DNA of 64,000 nucleotides from ZAX-1 sp046533095 (GCA_046533095.1 JAJQRA010000034.1:124001-188000), one strand, 5' to 3'; positions 37,548 through 48,000 are shown, numbered from the stretch's first letter. The notes: generated by a model from the letters alone, not told the origin. Numbers and translations are program-made.

Positions 37548-37608
37548 TCACCTTGTCGCAATTAAATGCTTTCTTATTTTTTTATGGCGATTCCGTAGAC
37601 AAAATCTT

Positions 37609-38991
37609 TTACGTATGCCTCACCACATGAAAAAATTCCAGTTCATACTTCTCATGGGCCGTGATGCCGGCTTTTTGACATGCAATGGCAATCTGATCAT
37701 CCACGGTATCCACGCCCTCTAGATCCGGTAGCAGCACGCCTCTCTTATGCCCACAGGTGACAATTACGCCAAAACGCTTGGGATCGAGTGTATTCCTATC
37801 GGTCACGGGTTTGGCGGCAGACAGCACATCTACATGATAAACCAACTGTTCGAATTCTTCTTTGGTGATGCTGGGAAAACGAGAATCCCTCGTACCTGCA
37901 GAAATGGCATTCTGCATAATTTCCATGGCAATGCTTTCACATACAGGACCGATCGTGCCGATACAGCCTCGCAATTTTCCACTCTTATGAATGGATACGA
38001 ACACGCCTGCCTGCTCATGCAGGAGTTCTTGTGGCAATTCTTGTGGCATGGGCATCAAACGATCCGACCTGACATAGTGTTCCAAAGTTTTTCTTGCTAA
38101 ATTTACATAAGCATCTTCATTTTTACGAATCTCCTGCATTTGTAAATTTTCTTCCTGCTTAAATAGTGTACCAAAATTTCTGGAGGGATCCTCTCCTGCC
38201 ACGATAAAGGCAGCTATGCCATAGCCGACGCCAAAAGTGCCTTGATAGGACAATAAGGTTGACGATACCTCTCTTTGATCGAGTAGTCCTGCCATGACGA
38301 CAAATGATAAAAGGCCACATTCTGCCCCTTTTAAACACAAGTTCTCATCTAATGTCAAAAATTCCAAAAAATTGCCAGATTGCATGATATCAGTAAGCTT
38401 AGCATCCAATTTAGGCCCTTCCTCGGCAAAGCCATAAGGGCCGCGCTCTAACAATTTATGGGACAAATCTCCGCTGGCAATGACGATGGTTTTACGCTTC
38501 GTGTTTAAAATAGCTTCCTGCATCAACAGGCCAAACCGGTAATGCTGTGCGCGTGGCAGCCCTGATAAGGAACAGACTACCAGACGATAATCCTTATAAT
38601 ATTGATTCACAAAATATAGGGGAATGAAAGTGCCATGATCCATTTTTCCATCTTTGCCACCCAAAGTGCCCGCAGGGAAATTCTGCTCATCACAAATTCT
38701 GCAAATCTCCCCTACCAATTCCTCATCTATGGAAGCCTCGATCGTTTGTGCCCCTCCAAATTGAGATAAATCTCCTCGTAGCTGCGAGCCACCGGCAATG
38801 TGAAAATAATCACTATATGACGGAGCATGGGGCGAAATCAGCAAGATGGTTTCCGGTGCCAATTCCCCGATTTGTTTTGCCACATTTTTGTAGGCATCTA
38901 TGGTATCTTGAATCTGTAATTGGGAACCCTGTCCCACTTGTGGAACAATCAAGGGCGGGTGTGGTACGATAAACGCTGCACGAATTGCCAT
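37609..38991 (-). CDS. AmmeMemoRadiSam B-A fusion (MEMO1 + AMMECR1 domains)
   Basis: The 460-residue protein has an N-terminal MEMO1-like domain (about 1-265, extradiol-dioxygenase fold; IVPHPPLIVPQVG, MDHGTFIPLYF, ASGDLSHKL) and a C-terminal AMMECR1 domain (about 290-455; GVFVSIHKSGKLRGCIGTIG). The two are components A and B of the AmmeMemoRadiSam system, usually accompanied by a radical SAM protein. No such gene is adjacent here. The function is unknown; radical-based modification has been proposed for the system. The gene is minus strand between the protease-like gene and the NifDK-like operon. Coupling with the latter is not shown. Confidence 0.9.
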   Translation of the reverse strand: MAIRAAFIVPHPPLIVPQVGQGSQLQIQDTIDAYKNVAKQIGELAPETILLISPHAPSYSDYFHIAGGSQLRGDLSQFGGAQTIEASIDEELVGEICRICDEQNFPAGTLGGKDGKMDHGTFIPLYFVNQYYKDYRLVVCSLSGLPRAQHYRFGLLMQEAILNTKRKTIVIASGDLSHKLLERGPYGFAEEGPKLDAKLTDIMQSGNFLEFLTLDENLCLKGAECGLLSFVVMAGLLDQREVSSTLLSYQGTFGVGYGIAAFIVAGEDPSRNFGTLFKQEENLQMQEIRKNEDAYVNLARKTLEHYVRSDRLMPMPQELPQELLHEQAGVFVSIHKSGKLRGCIGTIGPVCESIAMEIMQNAISAGTRDSRFPSITKEEFEQLVYHVDVLSAAKPVTDRNTLDPKRFGVIVTCGHKRGVLLPDLEGVDTVDDQIAIACQKAGITAHEKYELEFFHVVRHT

Positions 38992-39043
38992 ATGTCACCT
39001 CATTTTATATGTTATTAAGATTGCGAACGATTTTCGATTATTG

Positions 39044-40555
39044 TCAAATAAAGCCTGCTAAAAAATCACGAACGGCTTCATAATCAACCGCCAGATTCAA
39101 ATTTTGCCCATCATCAAAACCGGCCGTTACGATTCCAATTAGCTGCCCATAAGTATTTAAGAGTGCGCCTCCGGAACTGCCGGAAGAGATAGGTGCAGTA
39201 AACTGAATCATGGAAGTATCGTGAATTTGCCGAAATCCGGCAATGATCCCATCAGAAACAGTATTAAAAAGGCCTAATGGGCTTCCAATTGCAATTACTT
39301 TTTGCCCACGAATCAATTTTTTCCCAGTATATATTGGAACCGGAGTTCGATTCACCGGCTCAATCCGAATCAATGCCAAATCATGGAGTGAATGATATTT
39401 AATCAATTTGCTTGTCATATGAATGTTTTCGTCATCTTCTAAGCGTACACCATAGGCAATGCCTCTGCCCGCCACATGGCAGTTCGTTAAAATATACCCG
39501 GCATTATTTACCAGTACGCCTGAACCTGTTGCAACTGGTTTTTGACTTTCGTCATACACGGTAATCAGCACAACAGAAGTTGCCATACTTGCTAATTCTT
39601 CATATTCTAGAACCCTCATAGTAGCCACTGTGCGATTTTCACCGGAGCTGCCGTTAGTGGAAGTGTGGCTCTCGCTAGCTGTGCATTCATCGGAAGTGCA
39701 GTTTTCACTAGCTACATGTTCATCGGCGGTGGGCTCAACATGTATATCGGTAGGATGGCTATGACGGTGATGGCTATCTCTTGCATCAATCATCCCGGAA
39801 GCTGCACGAATGGGCATCTGTAATTTTTTGGCATATTCCGAAAGTATCTTGCTTTTATCATATGCTGTGATTGTAGCTGTAATTTGGTTTCGTTCATCCA
39901 TAATACGGGCGATCGATGAAATATGTTCCCATTTTACATCTGACAAGTCAAAGGGATTTACACAATACACATCACACCCGCATAGCGCCAACAAATAAAA
40001 AAATAGGAATTCATTGGTTCGAATCATTCCTGTGTATACCATTTTAGGAAACTTCGACAGCGATTTAGTATTGAGAAACAAAGCAGGAAAGTAAATATCA
40101 ATCCGTTTAAATAAAGTAATAATGAAGTTTTTAAATTTTGTTTCTGATCTTGCTGCCTCCCAATAGTCTTGCGTTATCTGAATAAATGCATGCTTAAATG
40201 TTTCTTCCCACAATGAATTTTCAAAGTGAAACGGGAAGTCCGCATCAGAATAGTCCCTTGTTTCTTTCTTTGCAATCCAGTGTTCATAGCGGGACATATA
40301 CGCGTCTCGTTCATCGGTGGCAATGAAACTTTCTAATTGAGCAGTCCTATAATACCCTGGTTTTTTTGTCCCCTCGCAGTCCGTTAATGCTGTATCGATT
40401 TCCTCGATCGCCTGCATCAATGCCTTTTCATCATTGGTGTTGTTCTGGATTACAAAAACAGTATTTTTTTGCATGTTATGGCATCTGTTGTCATAGAGCT
40501 GAAAAGCTTTTAATGATTCAATTTTAGTTTGATTGAGTTGCACTTCCAATTTCAA
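39044..40555 (-). CDS. Trypsin/DegP-like serine protease with N-terminal domain resembling YceG
   Basis: About 503 residues, no signal peptide. The C-terminal 190 residues form an S1C-type protease with His360 (TNCHVAG), Asp392 (HDLALIRI) and Ser461 (GSSGGALLN), so the triad is complete; no PDZ follows. The N-terminal 270 residues resemble YceG-type proteins of tellurite-resistance-like loci (PKMVYTGMIRTNEFLFFYLL, GCDVYCVNPF), a tentative match. A Ser/Thr/His/Glu-rich linker joins the two. TTG 40555 is preferred because GAGGTG precedes it; GTG 40564 sits in that site. A cytosolic regulated protease is implied. Confidence 0.75.
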   Translation of the reverse strand: MKLEVQLNQTKIESLKAFQLYDNRCHNMQKNTVFVIQNNTNDEKALMQAIEEIDTALTDCEGTKKPGYYRTAQLESFIATDERDAYMSRYEHWIAKKETRDYSDADFPFHFENSLWEETFKHAFIQITQDYWEAARSETKFKNFIITLFKRIDIYFPALFLNTKSLSKFPKMVYTGMIRTNEFLFFYLLALCGCDVYCVNPFDLSDVKWEHISSIARIMDERNQITATITAYDKSKILSEYAKKLQMPIRAASGMIDARDSHHRHSHPTDIHVEPTADEHVASENCTSDECTASESHTSTNGSSGENRTVATMRVLEYEELASMATSVVLITVYDESQKPVATGSGVLVNNAGYILTNCHVAGRGIAYGVRLEDDENIHMTSKLIKYHSLHDLALIRIEPVNRTPVPIYTGKKLIRGQKVIAIGSPLGLFNTVSDGIIAGFRQIHDTSMIQFTAPISSGSSGGALLNTYGQLIGIVTAGFDDGQNLNLAVDYEAVRDFLAGFI

Positions 40556-40587
40556 GGTATTCACCTCTTATCCATGAATTTTCTCTT

Positions 40588-40596
40588 ATTATAGCA
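40588..40596 (-). promoter_or_regulatory. Extended -10 promoter for the protease gene
   Basis: Minus strand TGCTATAAT, an extended -10 (40596-40588), 32 bases before the TTG start. The expected -35 position overlaps the inverted repeat at 40612-40640. Confidence 0.5.
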
Positions 40597-40611
40597 GAAA
40601 TTGATAAAAAA

Positions 40612-40640
40612 AACGATGAATTTTATAGAAACTCATCGTT
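40612..40640. repeat. Inverted repeat between divergent genes
   Basis: AACGATGA (40612-40619) / TCATCGTT (40633-40640), perfect, flanked by A-runs on both sides. It looks like a terminator but lies between divergently transcribed genes, so an operator or a leftover terminator are both possible. Confidence 0.55.
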
Positions 40641-40684
40641 AAAAAAGGCAGGGAAAAGTTCCAAGAACTTGTTAGCAGTTAAAG

Positions 40685-40713
40685 TTGAAGAAACAAAAAA
40701 AATATAGTATGAT
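40685..40713 (+). promoter_or_regulatory. Promoter for methyltransferase operon
   Basis: -35 TTGAAG (40685-40690), -10 TATGAT (40708-40713), 17-base spacer. Transcription would start near 40720. Confidence 0.55.
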
Positions 40714-40719
40714 GATAGA

Positions 40720-40845
40720 GTGATAGAGGATGTTAGGCAGATGATTGAAAACCCATACGATTATGTAGACAAAACTTTGATGATTCATGAACTGCCAGAA
40801 CAAAATGGGTACACCAATACCAGAGGGAAACGATGGAACAATTAG
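40720..40845 (+). pseudogene. N-terminal fragment of AAA-ATPase-like (PF09820-type) protein
   Basis: The 41-codon frame contains DVRQMIENPYDYVDKTLMIH, which resembles the start of AAA-ATPase-like/DUF1703 proteins (FxxLRENxYYYVDKT pattern). It stops at TAG 40843, overlapping the methyltransferase start by 13 bases. No body of such a gene remains. It has no clear ribosome site but begins at the predicted transcript start, so it could act as a coupling leader. Confidence 0.4.
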
Positions 40846-42323
40846 AAGGAATTTTAGTTCAATATATGAACGAAGAGCTAATCGAAATTATCATAAGTAA
40901 TCCAAGGCAAAAAGAAATGGCGCAAAAGATTCATATCCGCCCGATTTTTCTAAAAGAAACTAGGATGTATCAATTCACGCAATATAGGGGCGATCAAGTA
41001 TTCCACAATAATCGAAACATAGACGAGGCACAAACAGAGATTTTGCAAAAAATGGATCAATATCAGCAAATGCAGCTATCGGCATCCGTTAGACAAGCCC
41101 ATGTGCTTGTTAGTAAAAAGGGCAAAGTTACGATAAAAGAAAAAAAACATAAGAATGAACAGGACTCCATAGGCATAGCGCAGGCGGATTTATCGCATAA
41201 TAGGAAAAAGAACTATATTTTAGACCCCGAAACAAAGGTCGATTTTTTAGTTGATTTAGGGGTCCAAACAAGGGATGGACAATTAGTGCGGGCAAAGTAT
41301 GACAAGTTTAAACAACTAAACCGTTTCCTTGAATTTATTGAAGATATACTCCCCCAATTGCCAAAAGACAGGGAAATCACCATTTTGGATTTCGGCTGTG
41401 GAAAATCGTATCTTACCTTTGCAATGTACTACTACCTAAATGAGTTGAAACATTATGACGCAAAAATTATCGGGCTTGATTTAAAACAGGAAGTAATTGA
41501 AAAATGTGCGAAGCTTGCAAAGACATATGGGTATGAAAAACTGACGTTTTTAACTGGAGATATTGCAGCATTTGAAGGAATATCCTCAGAAACACCCATG
41601 CAAAAGGGCATAATAAAAGAGGGGATAGCGCAAAAGGAAGAACAGCCGGAGGGAATAAGGAAGGAAGAGCGAACGCTACATGTTGATATGGTTGTTTCCC
41701 TACATGCCTGTGATACGGCAACAGATTATGCACTAGACAAAGCGATTCGGCTAGGGGCAAGCGTTATTTTGGCGGTTCCATGCTGTCAGCATGAGCTAAA
41801 TGGGCAAATGCAAAACGAAATTTTGGCGCCTATTTTAAAATATGGGTTGATTAAGACTCGCATGGCGGCATTAATTACGGATGCTCTGCGCGCTCAAATA
41901 TTGGAAAGCAAAGGGTATCAAGTGCAGATATTGGAATTTATTGATATGGAACACACCCCGAAAAACATCTTGATTCGGGCAGTAAAGAAATCAACTTCAA
42001 AAAATCGAAATCAAGCATCTAAGGAAAACAAAAGCCAACCAAGCTCCCTGCCAATTAGTGGCAATCAGCTTCGTGAGCAAACCAAGACACATGGAAATGA
42101 CCAAAATCTTTACAATGTCATGGATTTTTTCAATGTAGCACCCACGCTTGCTAGATTGCAGCGCAACCCATTAGGAGAAATCCCACTTGTAGAAGCGACG
42201 CCCACGCTCACTAAATTGCAGCGCAACCCATTAGGGGAAATTCCACTTGTAGAAGCGATGCCCACGCTTGCTAAATTGCAGGAAAAAACAAGGGAGGAGA
42301 TCATATGCGGAAAGGAATTATAA
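40833..42323 (+). CDS. SAM-dependent methyltransferase (Methyltransf_32-like)
   Basis: The 496-residue protein has a class I SAM-binding motif ILDFGCGKSYLTFAMYYYL (about residue 185), an acidic strand IIGLDLK and LHACDTATDYAL (about 290). The conserved AVPCCQHELN is typical of the family that includes eukaryotic METTL25/RRNAD-like proteins. The N-terminal 150 residues are family-specific. The C-terminal 110 residues are a tail with a 20-residue tandem repeat (PTLARLQRNPLGEIPLVEA type) of unknown value. ATG follows AGAGGGAAA. It overlaps the next gene by 19 bases. The substrate is probably RNA but unproven. Confidence 0.85.
   Translation: MEQLEGILVQYMNEELIEIIISNPRQKEMAQKIHIRPIFLKETRMYQFTQYRGDQVFHNNRNIDEAQTEILQKMDQYQQMQLSASVRQAHVLVSKKGKVTIKEKKHKNEQDSIGIAQADLSHNRKKNYILDPETKVDFLVDLGVQTRDGQLVRAKYDKFKQLNRFLEFIEDILPQLPKDREITILDFGCGKSYLTFAMYYYLNELKHYDAKIIGLDLKQEVIEKCAKLAKTYGYEKLTFLTGDIAAFEGISSETPMQKGIIKEGIAQKEEQPEGIRKEERTLHVDMVVSLHACDTATDYALDKAIRLGASVILAVPCCQHELNGQMQNEILAPILKYGLIKTRMAALITDALRAQILESKGYQVQILEFIDMEHTPKNILIRAVKKSTSKNRNQASKENKSQPSSLPISGNQLREQTKTHGNDQNLYNVMDFFNVAPTLARLQRNPLGEIPLVEATPTLTKLQRNPLGEIPLVEAMPTLAKLQEKTREEIICGKEL
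42141..42281 (+). repeat. 60-bp tandem repeat at methyltransferase 3' end
   Basis: Units at 42141, 42201 and a partial one at 42261 encode PTL(A/T)(R/K)LQRNPLGEIPLVEA(T/M). Units 1 and 2 are nearly identical, so duplication is recent. Confidence 0.9.
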
Positions 42324-44833
42324 AAGCGATGGTATTGTTCCTTGTGTTTGCCAGTACTGTTGTAAGTTTAAGCCTTCTGACAACGCGTGGAAGTGTAGAT
42401 TTAACGACAGAAATGCCGGAAGCGACACTTCCTGTCGTTTCTTTTTATGATGGGGAAATACAAATCAATGAATTGTATGGCTATACGAAAGGTATGGATG
42501 CCTTAACAATGCGTGATACGATAACGCCGCTTCATGAGGATTTGGTATTGCCTCTTACGATACGAACCTACCAATTTCCAATTGAAGCCATTTCCTATAC
42601 GGTTCGGACGATGGACATGGAGCGGCTTTTAGAGGAAACGCAAGTGGCCAGATATTCTCAGAAAGATGGCTTTATTTATGCAGACTTAAATATTCAAAAT
42701 TTATTGGAAGTCGGGGAAGAATATATTTTGATCCTTACATTAAAGGGAAATGGCAATGAGGGTCAGGTGGACTATTATACAAGAATTACGCGTCCCGGAG
42801 ACGTTTATGCAAGCGAATCCATTGAATTTGCATTGGATTTTCATAATAAAACATTTGACCCATCATCTAATTTATCTATCTATTTAGAGCCAAGCCCGCA
42901 AGCAGACAATGCTACATTGCAAAAGGTGACGATCCACTCTAGCTTGAGTCAGGTTACATGGGCAAATTTTGATGGGAAACGCTTAAGCGAACCAATCCCG
43001 TCTGTAAAAGAAATTGGGAGCACTTACAATACAGTGGTTTTAAATTATATTATGACGACACATGGACAAGATGGTGAATCCCAATATTATGCGGTCGAAG
43101 AATACTTTTGCGTACGCTACAGTACGTCCAACAACAGAATGCATTTATTGGATTATGTAAGGACGATGAATCAAATTTTTCGTTCAGAAGGCAATATTCT
43201 TTATGAAAATTATATTCAGCTTGGCATTCGCCCTTTAGAAATGGAACTTCTGTCAAATGAAAGTGGTACAGTCTTAAGTTTTGTGCAGGAAGGAGAACTA
43301 TGGAGCTATAGTGCAAGCTCAAATCAACTTTCCCTTGTCTACAGCTTTCGTGGCGTAGAGGGTATGGACAAGCGGGAAAACAATCCAATGCACGATATTA
43401 AAATTATGAAAGTGGATGAAACGGGAAGTACGGATTTTGTCGTCTATGGCTATATGAATCGCGGGGCACAGGAAGGCGAATGTGGAATTAGCGTATTTCA
43501 TTATGACAGTATAGCGAATACGATAGAAGAGGAATTATTTGTCGTTTCGGATAAATCGTATCAGGTGTTAAAAGAGGACTGGGGAAAACTATTTTATGTG
43601 AGCAAGGAAATGGCTTTTTATATGATTGCAGAAGATACTTTATATAAAATAGATTTAGAAACAAGGAGGATTTCAAATGTTGTAACAGGCATGGCAGAGG
43701 GTAGCTATGCCGTTTCCGATGACGGACGTTATATTGCATGGCAGGAGGGTGGAAATACGGACAGCTGCGATACGTTGCACGTTATGGATCTAGAGGGGGA
43801 AAATGCATTCATAATCAAGGCAAAGAGTGGAGAATATTTAAAGCCTATTGGGTTTGTAAAAAGTGATTTCGCATATGGGATTGCAAGGGCGGCGGATGTA
43901 GTAAGAGATGTAGCCGGCAATACAATTTTTCCGATGAAACAGATTATCATTTTAGACCGGAACCAAGAAATTGTGAAAGACTACAGCAAAGAGGGCAGCT
44001 ATGTATCCGATGCTTATGTCATTGGCAATACCGTATTTTTAAATCGCGTTTACCATAATGGAACCGGATGGATACCAACGGAGCAAGATACCATTAAAAG
44101 CCATGACCTTGAGGCTTCACAAGTAGTGAATATCCATACGACACAGACGGAACAAAAACAGACGCAGATGCAGATTGTGTTTAACGAACCGCTTCCATCA
44201 AAGAGGACGCAAGTGCTTACCCCAAAGGAAATTCTAGTTGAAGAAGAGCGTGCGGTTTCCTTGAATGTAAAAAAAGACAGTGGGAAATATTATGCCTATA
44301 GTGCCGGAAAGGTGATCCGATCAACAAAATCCGTAGCAGAGGCCATCCAGGTGGCATACGAGCACATAGGGGCAGTTGTTGGCAGAAATCAGCAATATAT
44401 ATGGAGACGGGGACGCACTGCGATACAGATGGAACTAAACGATATTATTTTAACGGCAGAAGAACCGCATGAAAATACAATCGCAACCTGCTTAGAGGTC
44501 ATGTTGCAGGTAGAGGGGATCAATATGGATATAGAAGGGCGGCTAAATCAAGGAGAAACGCCACAGAAAATATTGGAAGAATCATTACCGGGGTGCGAAG
44601 TCTTAGACTTAAGCGGATGCAGTGTTGAGCAAATACTATATTATGTAAACCAAAATACGCCGGTATTTGCGATGGAGGATGGGACCAATGCAGTATTAAT
44701 CATAGGATACGATGAACATAACACGATTTTGTATGATCCAATCTTAAATCAATCCTATAAAAAAGGCCTTCAAGACAGTCATGCGATGTTTGACAACATG
44801 GGGAATATTTTTATTGGGTATATTAGAAATTAG
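42305..44833 (+). CDS. Exported protein with degenerate C39-like peptidase domain
   Basis: The 842-residue protein has an N-terminal signal or anchor (GIIKAMVLFLVFASTVVSLS). A long beta-rich region follows (about 40-640) with repeated strands such as YAVSDDGRYIAWQEGG, suggesting a beta-propeller. The last 140 residues resemble a C39-like papain fold. Cys729 (NTIATCLEVML) and Asp811 (ILYDPILNQ) are in place, but the expected His is Asn795 (GTNAVLIIGYDEHN), so activity is doubtful. ATG follows GGGAGGAG and overlaps the methyltransferase end. It is probably surface located. The function is unknown. Confidence 0.75.
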   Translation: MRKGIIKAMVLFLVFASTVVSLSLLTTRGSVDLTTEMPEATLPVVSFYDGEIQINELYGYTKGMDALTMRDTITPLHEDLVLPLTIRTYQFPIEAISYTVRTMDMERLLEETQVARYSQKDGFIYADLNIQNLLEVGEEYILILTLKGNGNEGQVDYYTRITRPGDVYASESIEFALDFHNKTFDPSSNLSIYLEPSPQADNATLQKVTIHSSLSQVTWANFDGKRLSEPIPSVKEIGSTYNTVVLNYIMTTHGQDGESQYYAVEEYFCVRYSTSNNRMHLLDYVRTMNQIFRSEGNILYENYIQLGIRPLEMELLSNESGTVLSFVQEGELWSYSASSNQLSLVYSFRGVEGMDKRENNPMHDIKIMKVDETGSTDFVVYGYMNRGAQEGECGISVFHYDSIANTIEEELFVVSDKSYQVLKEDWGKLFYVSKEMAFYMIAEDTLYKIDLETRRISNVVTGMAEGSYAVSDDGRYIAWQEGGNTDSCDTLHVMDLEGENAFIIKAKSGEYLKPIGFVKSDFAYGIARAADVVRDVAGNTIFPMKQIIILDRNQEIVKDYSKEGSYVSDAYVIGNTVFLNRVYHNGTGWIPTEQDTIKSHDLEASQVVNIHTTQTEQKQTQMQIVFNEPLPSKRTQVLTPKEILVEEERAVSLNVKKDSGKYYAYSAGKVIRSTKSVAEAIQVAYEHIGAVVGRNQQYIWRRGRTAIQMELNDIILTAEEPHENTIATCLEVMLQVEGINMDIEGRLNQGETPQKILEESLPGCEVLDLSGCSVEQILYYVNQNTPVFAMEDGTNAVLIIGYDEHNTILYDPILNQSYKKGLQDSHAMFDNMGNIFIGYIRN

Positions 44834-45002
44834 GAAAGAATAGGAAAAAAATAATGAAAATAGAGGAGTATGTGCCTTAATGTCAATGAAAACCTTAAGA
44901 CTTAAAAAACAGAATTTCGAACCTTTACTTAAGTTTTTGCTCCATCTTTCCGAAATAGTAGATGTGAAACAAGTATAAAAATAATCAAAGATATATGGCG
45001 GG

Positions 45003-48000
45003 ATGCAGATGAGAGTAGATAATACGAAAATAATGGAATTGGTAAAACCGGATGCACATGTTGAAGCAAAAGGAAAACCAAGTCTTACGTCTATAGGCGA
45101 ATCGACCAGGACGGTAAGCAGAATGGCGTGGCAAAGCCATCGTATCCAGCGAACCTCTGTAGAGAAGTCTTCCAATACAATAGAACATATGGAGTCAAAA
45201 CTAGAGCAGATTAAGCAAGATGCACAAGCAGAAGAGATCAAACGGTTGAAAAACAACATGGGTGTACTCGCAAATACAATTTCTAAGGATGACTATAGCC
45301 AACTAGAATCGGATGGCATTTCCCTAAATGATACAGATGTAAAGAAGATTGTAACGCAGATGGATAAAATAAAAATGGAACTTGCCAAAGCAGGTACAGA
45401 CATTTCAATTTTCGGCGATTCAATCAGTAGGGAACAGCTAGAGTCAATGGGTGGAAGTCAAGCGCAAGTCCAACAGATGGCGCAAATTCTAAAAAACCAT
45501 GATTTGCCGCTTACACAGGAAAATCAAGAAGACGCTCAAAAAGCATTAAAACAGGCTGACAGCCTCGTGCCATGCAATGATGGAACGATAAAATTTATGT
45601 TGGACAACGAGCTGGAACCAACGATTGCCAATGTCTATAAGGCGCAGCATAGTGGTGGCAGTGCCAATAAGCAGGAAGATATTACGGTAGATGAAAAGGT
45701 AGAGCAGCAGATGAAAAAGCTGATTGCCTCTGCCGGTCTTTCCGTGAATGAAACTACGATGGCCGACAGCAAATGGATGCTTTACAATGGCATCCCCCTT
45801 ACAGAAGACAACCTAAAGTATATGGAAACCCTGAAAAATTTGGAGCTTCCGGTATCAGACCATGTAAAACTTATGGAAACTATGGCCGAAGCGGTAGCGC
45901 AAGGCAAACGTCCGCAAGACGCATGGCTTACCAAAGACGACGGATCCCTACAAGAGCGGGCCATACAAGCAATGCAGCTTGTGGAGCAGGCAAAGGATAC
46001 AGATTTGCAGTATGTGATCGACCATAATCTTCCTTTGACGATAGAGAACTTGGGAAAATCTATCCTTTCAGAACAAATAGAAATAGAACAAGCCAATCAG
46101 AAAGGAGCAAGGTTAAAGGATGCAGGTTCCAATACAGATATCTTAACAAAGGACAACCAAGCGGCAGATGTAAAAACAGTAATAAATGACAGCCTATCAG
46201 AAATTAGAAGTATAGTCATACATGAAAACTTAGTCATAAATGTAGATAAATTCGTAACAGCCCGCCGTCAACTGGAAGAAGCCCGGCTTGCTATGACAGC
46301 ACAGGCAAATTATGCACTATTAAAGCAGGGTATTTCAATAGAAACACAGCCGCTAGAGCAGTTGGTAGAACAGCTTAAAGCGGCAGAAGAGCAGTATATC
46401 AACTCGATGTTTACAGCGAACGCAATTGAGCCAACAAGTAAAGATATTGCGCTCTTTCAAGAAGTAGAGGAAAAAACGGAAAACCTCAAACAACTGCCGG
46501 CGTATGCCCTTGGTTTTCGTTCCTATCATTTTGCACATGCAAATATTGAAACGATCCAAACAGTTGGAGCAACGCAAAGAGATGGGGAAATACAAACAAT
46601 AGAAACATTGCATGAATCTGGTATGCAGCTAAAAGCCGACCTAGAAAAGGCGGGAACTGCCTACGAAACATTAATGACGAGTCCGCGTGCAGATATGGGA
46701 GATTCTATCCAGAAAGCATTTCAAAATGTAGAAGATATTCTTGCAGATATAGAGCTTTCTAATACACAGGAGAATCAAAGAGCGGTGCGTATTTTAGGAT
46801 ATAACCAGCTAGAAATCACACAAGAATCCGTCTTAAAGATGAAAGCGGAAGACCAGAAAGTGCAGTTGCTGTTTGAAAATTTAACACCTTCGGTAGTGAT
46901 GCAAATGATTCATGAGGGTGTAAATCCTTTGACAATGGATATCAATCAGCTGAATGCCAAAGCAGAGGAAATAAAAGCAGATTTAGGCATTGGAGAGGAA
47001 GAAAAATTCAGCAAATATCTTAGGCAGCTAGAGCAAAAGCAAGAAGTTACGCCCAAAGAGCGGAGTACCTATATTGGTATTTACCGCCTACTCCACCAAG
47101 TTGAGCAGACAGACGGAGCGATCATCGGTGCATTGCTAAACCAAGGGGCAGATTTGACGATGAAGAATTTGCTAACGGCAGTGCGTAGTGGAAAAGCGCA
47201 AGGGATAGATGTTGCGCTTGGTGAAAATTACCAAGGTGTAGACTATGATGTAGCGAAAAATAATATAACAGATCAAATACAGGCATCTTATCAAACAGAC
47301 TGTGCAAAAGAAGCGCTCCAGCGGCTGACGCCACAGAGGCTTGCTCAACTGAGTGCAGAGGGCGATTTAGATGAATTGACACCGGAGCAATTACTACAGC
47401 AGCTAAGGAATTCTAAGAGCCAACAAGAGTCTGAATTAGACTATCAAAATCAGCTAAAGGAGTTTGCGACGACGAAAGACGTTGAAGACGTGGTGCTTCG
47501 GATACTAACGGAACATGAAATGCCAATCACTACATATAATATGCTTGCGGCAAACAACATGTTAAATAAACGAAATACCGTTTTTAGCCAATTATTCAAG
47601 TACGATCCCGAGGCGCAGAACGAAGAGGTAGATCTAGAGCCCGTAAAGCAAAAGATTTTAGAAGATTTTGCAGAGGCGCTTAAAACGCCGGAAGAGATGG
47701 CAAAAGCACATAAGGCACTTGCAGATAAAGCTGAGAATGTCATGAAAACAATGATAAATACAGAACGGATACAAAGCGATACGATTAGAAATTTGAAAAT
47801 TCTTCGCCAAGAGATTGCGCTAAGCACGCAAATGGCAAAAGAGGAGCACTATGCAATACCGGTTTTGGTAGCAGATGAAATGACAAACGTACAATTAAAA
47901 ATTGTCCGGGGAACCAAAGAAAAAGGGAGGGTGGATGTCCTTTTTGAAACACCCGAGCTAGGCAAAGTAGTGGCTCAAATACGCGTAGAGCCAGACAAAA

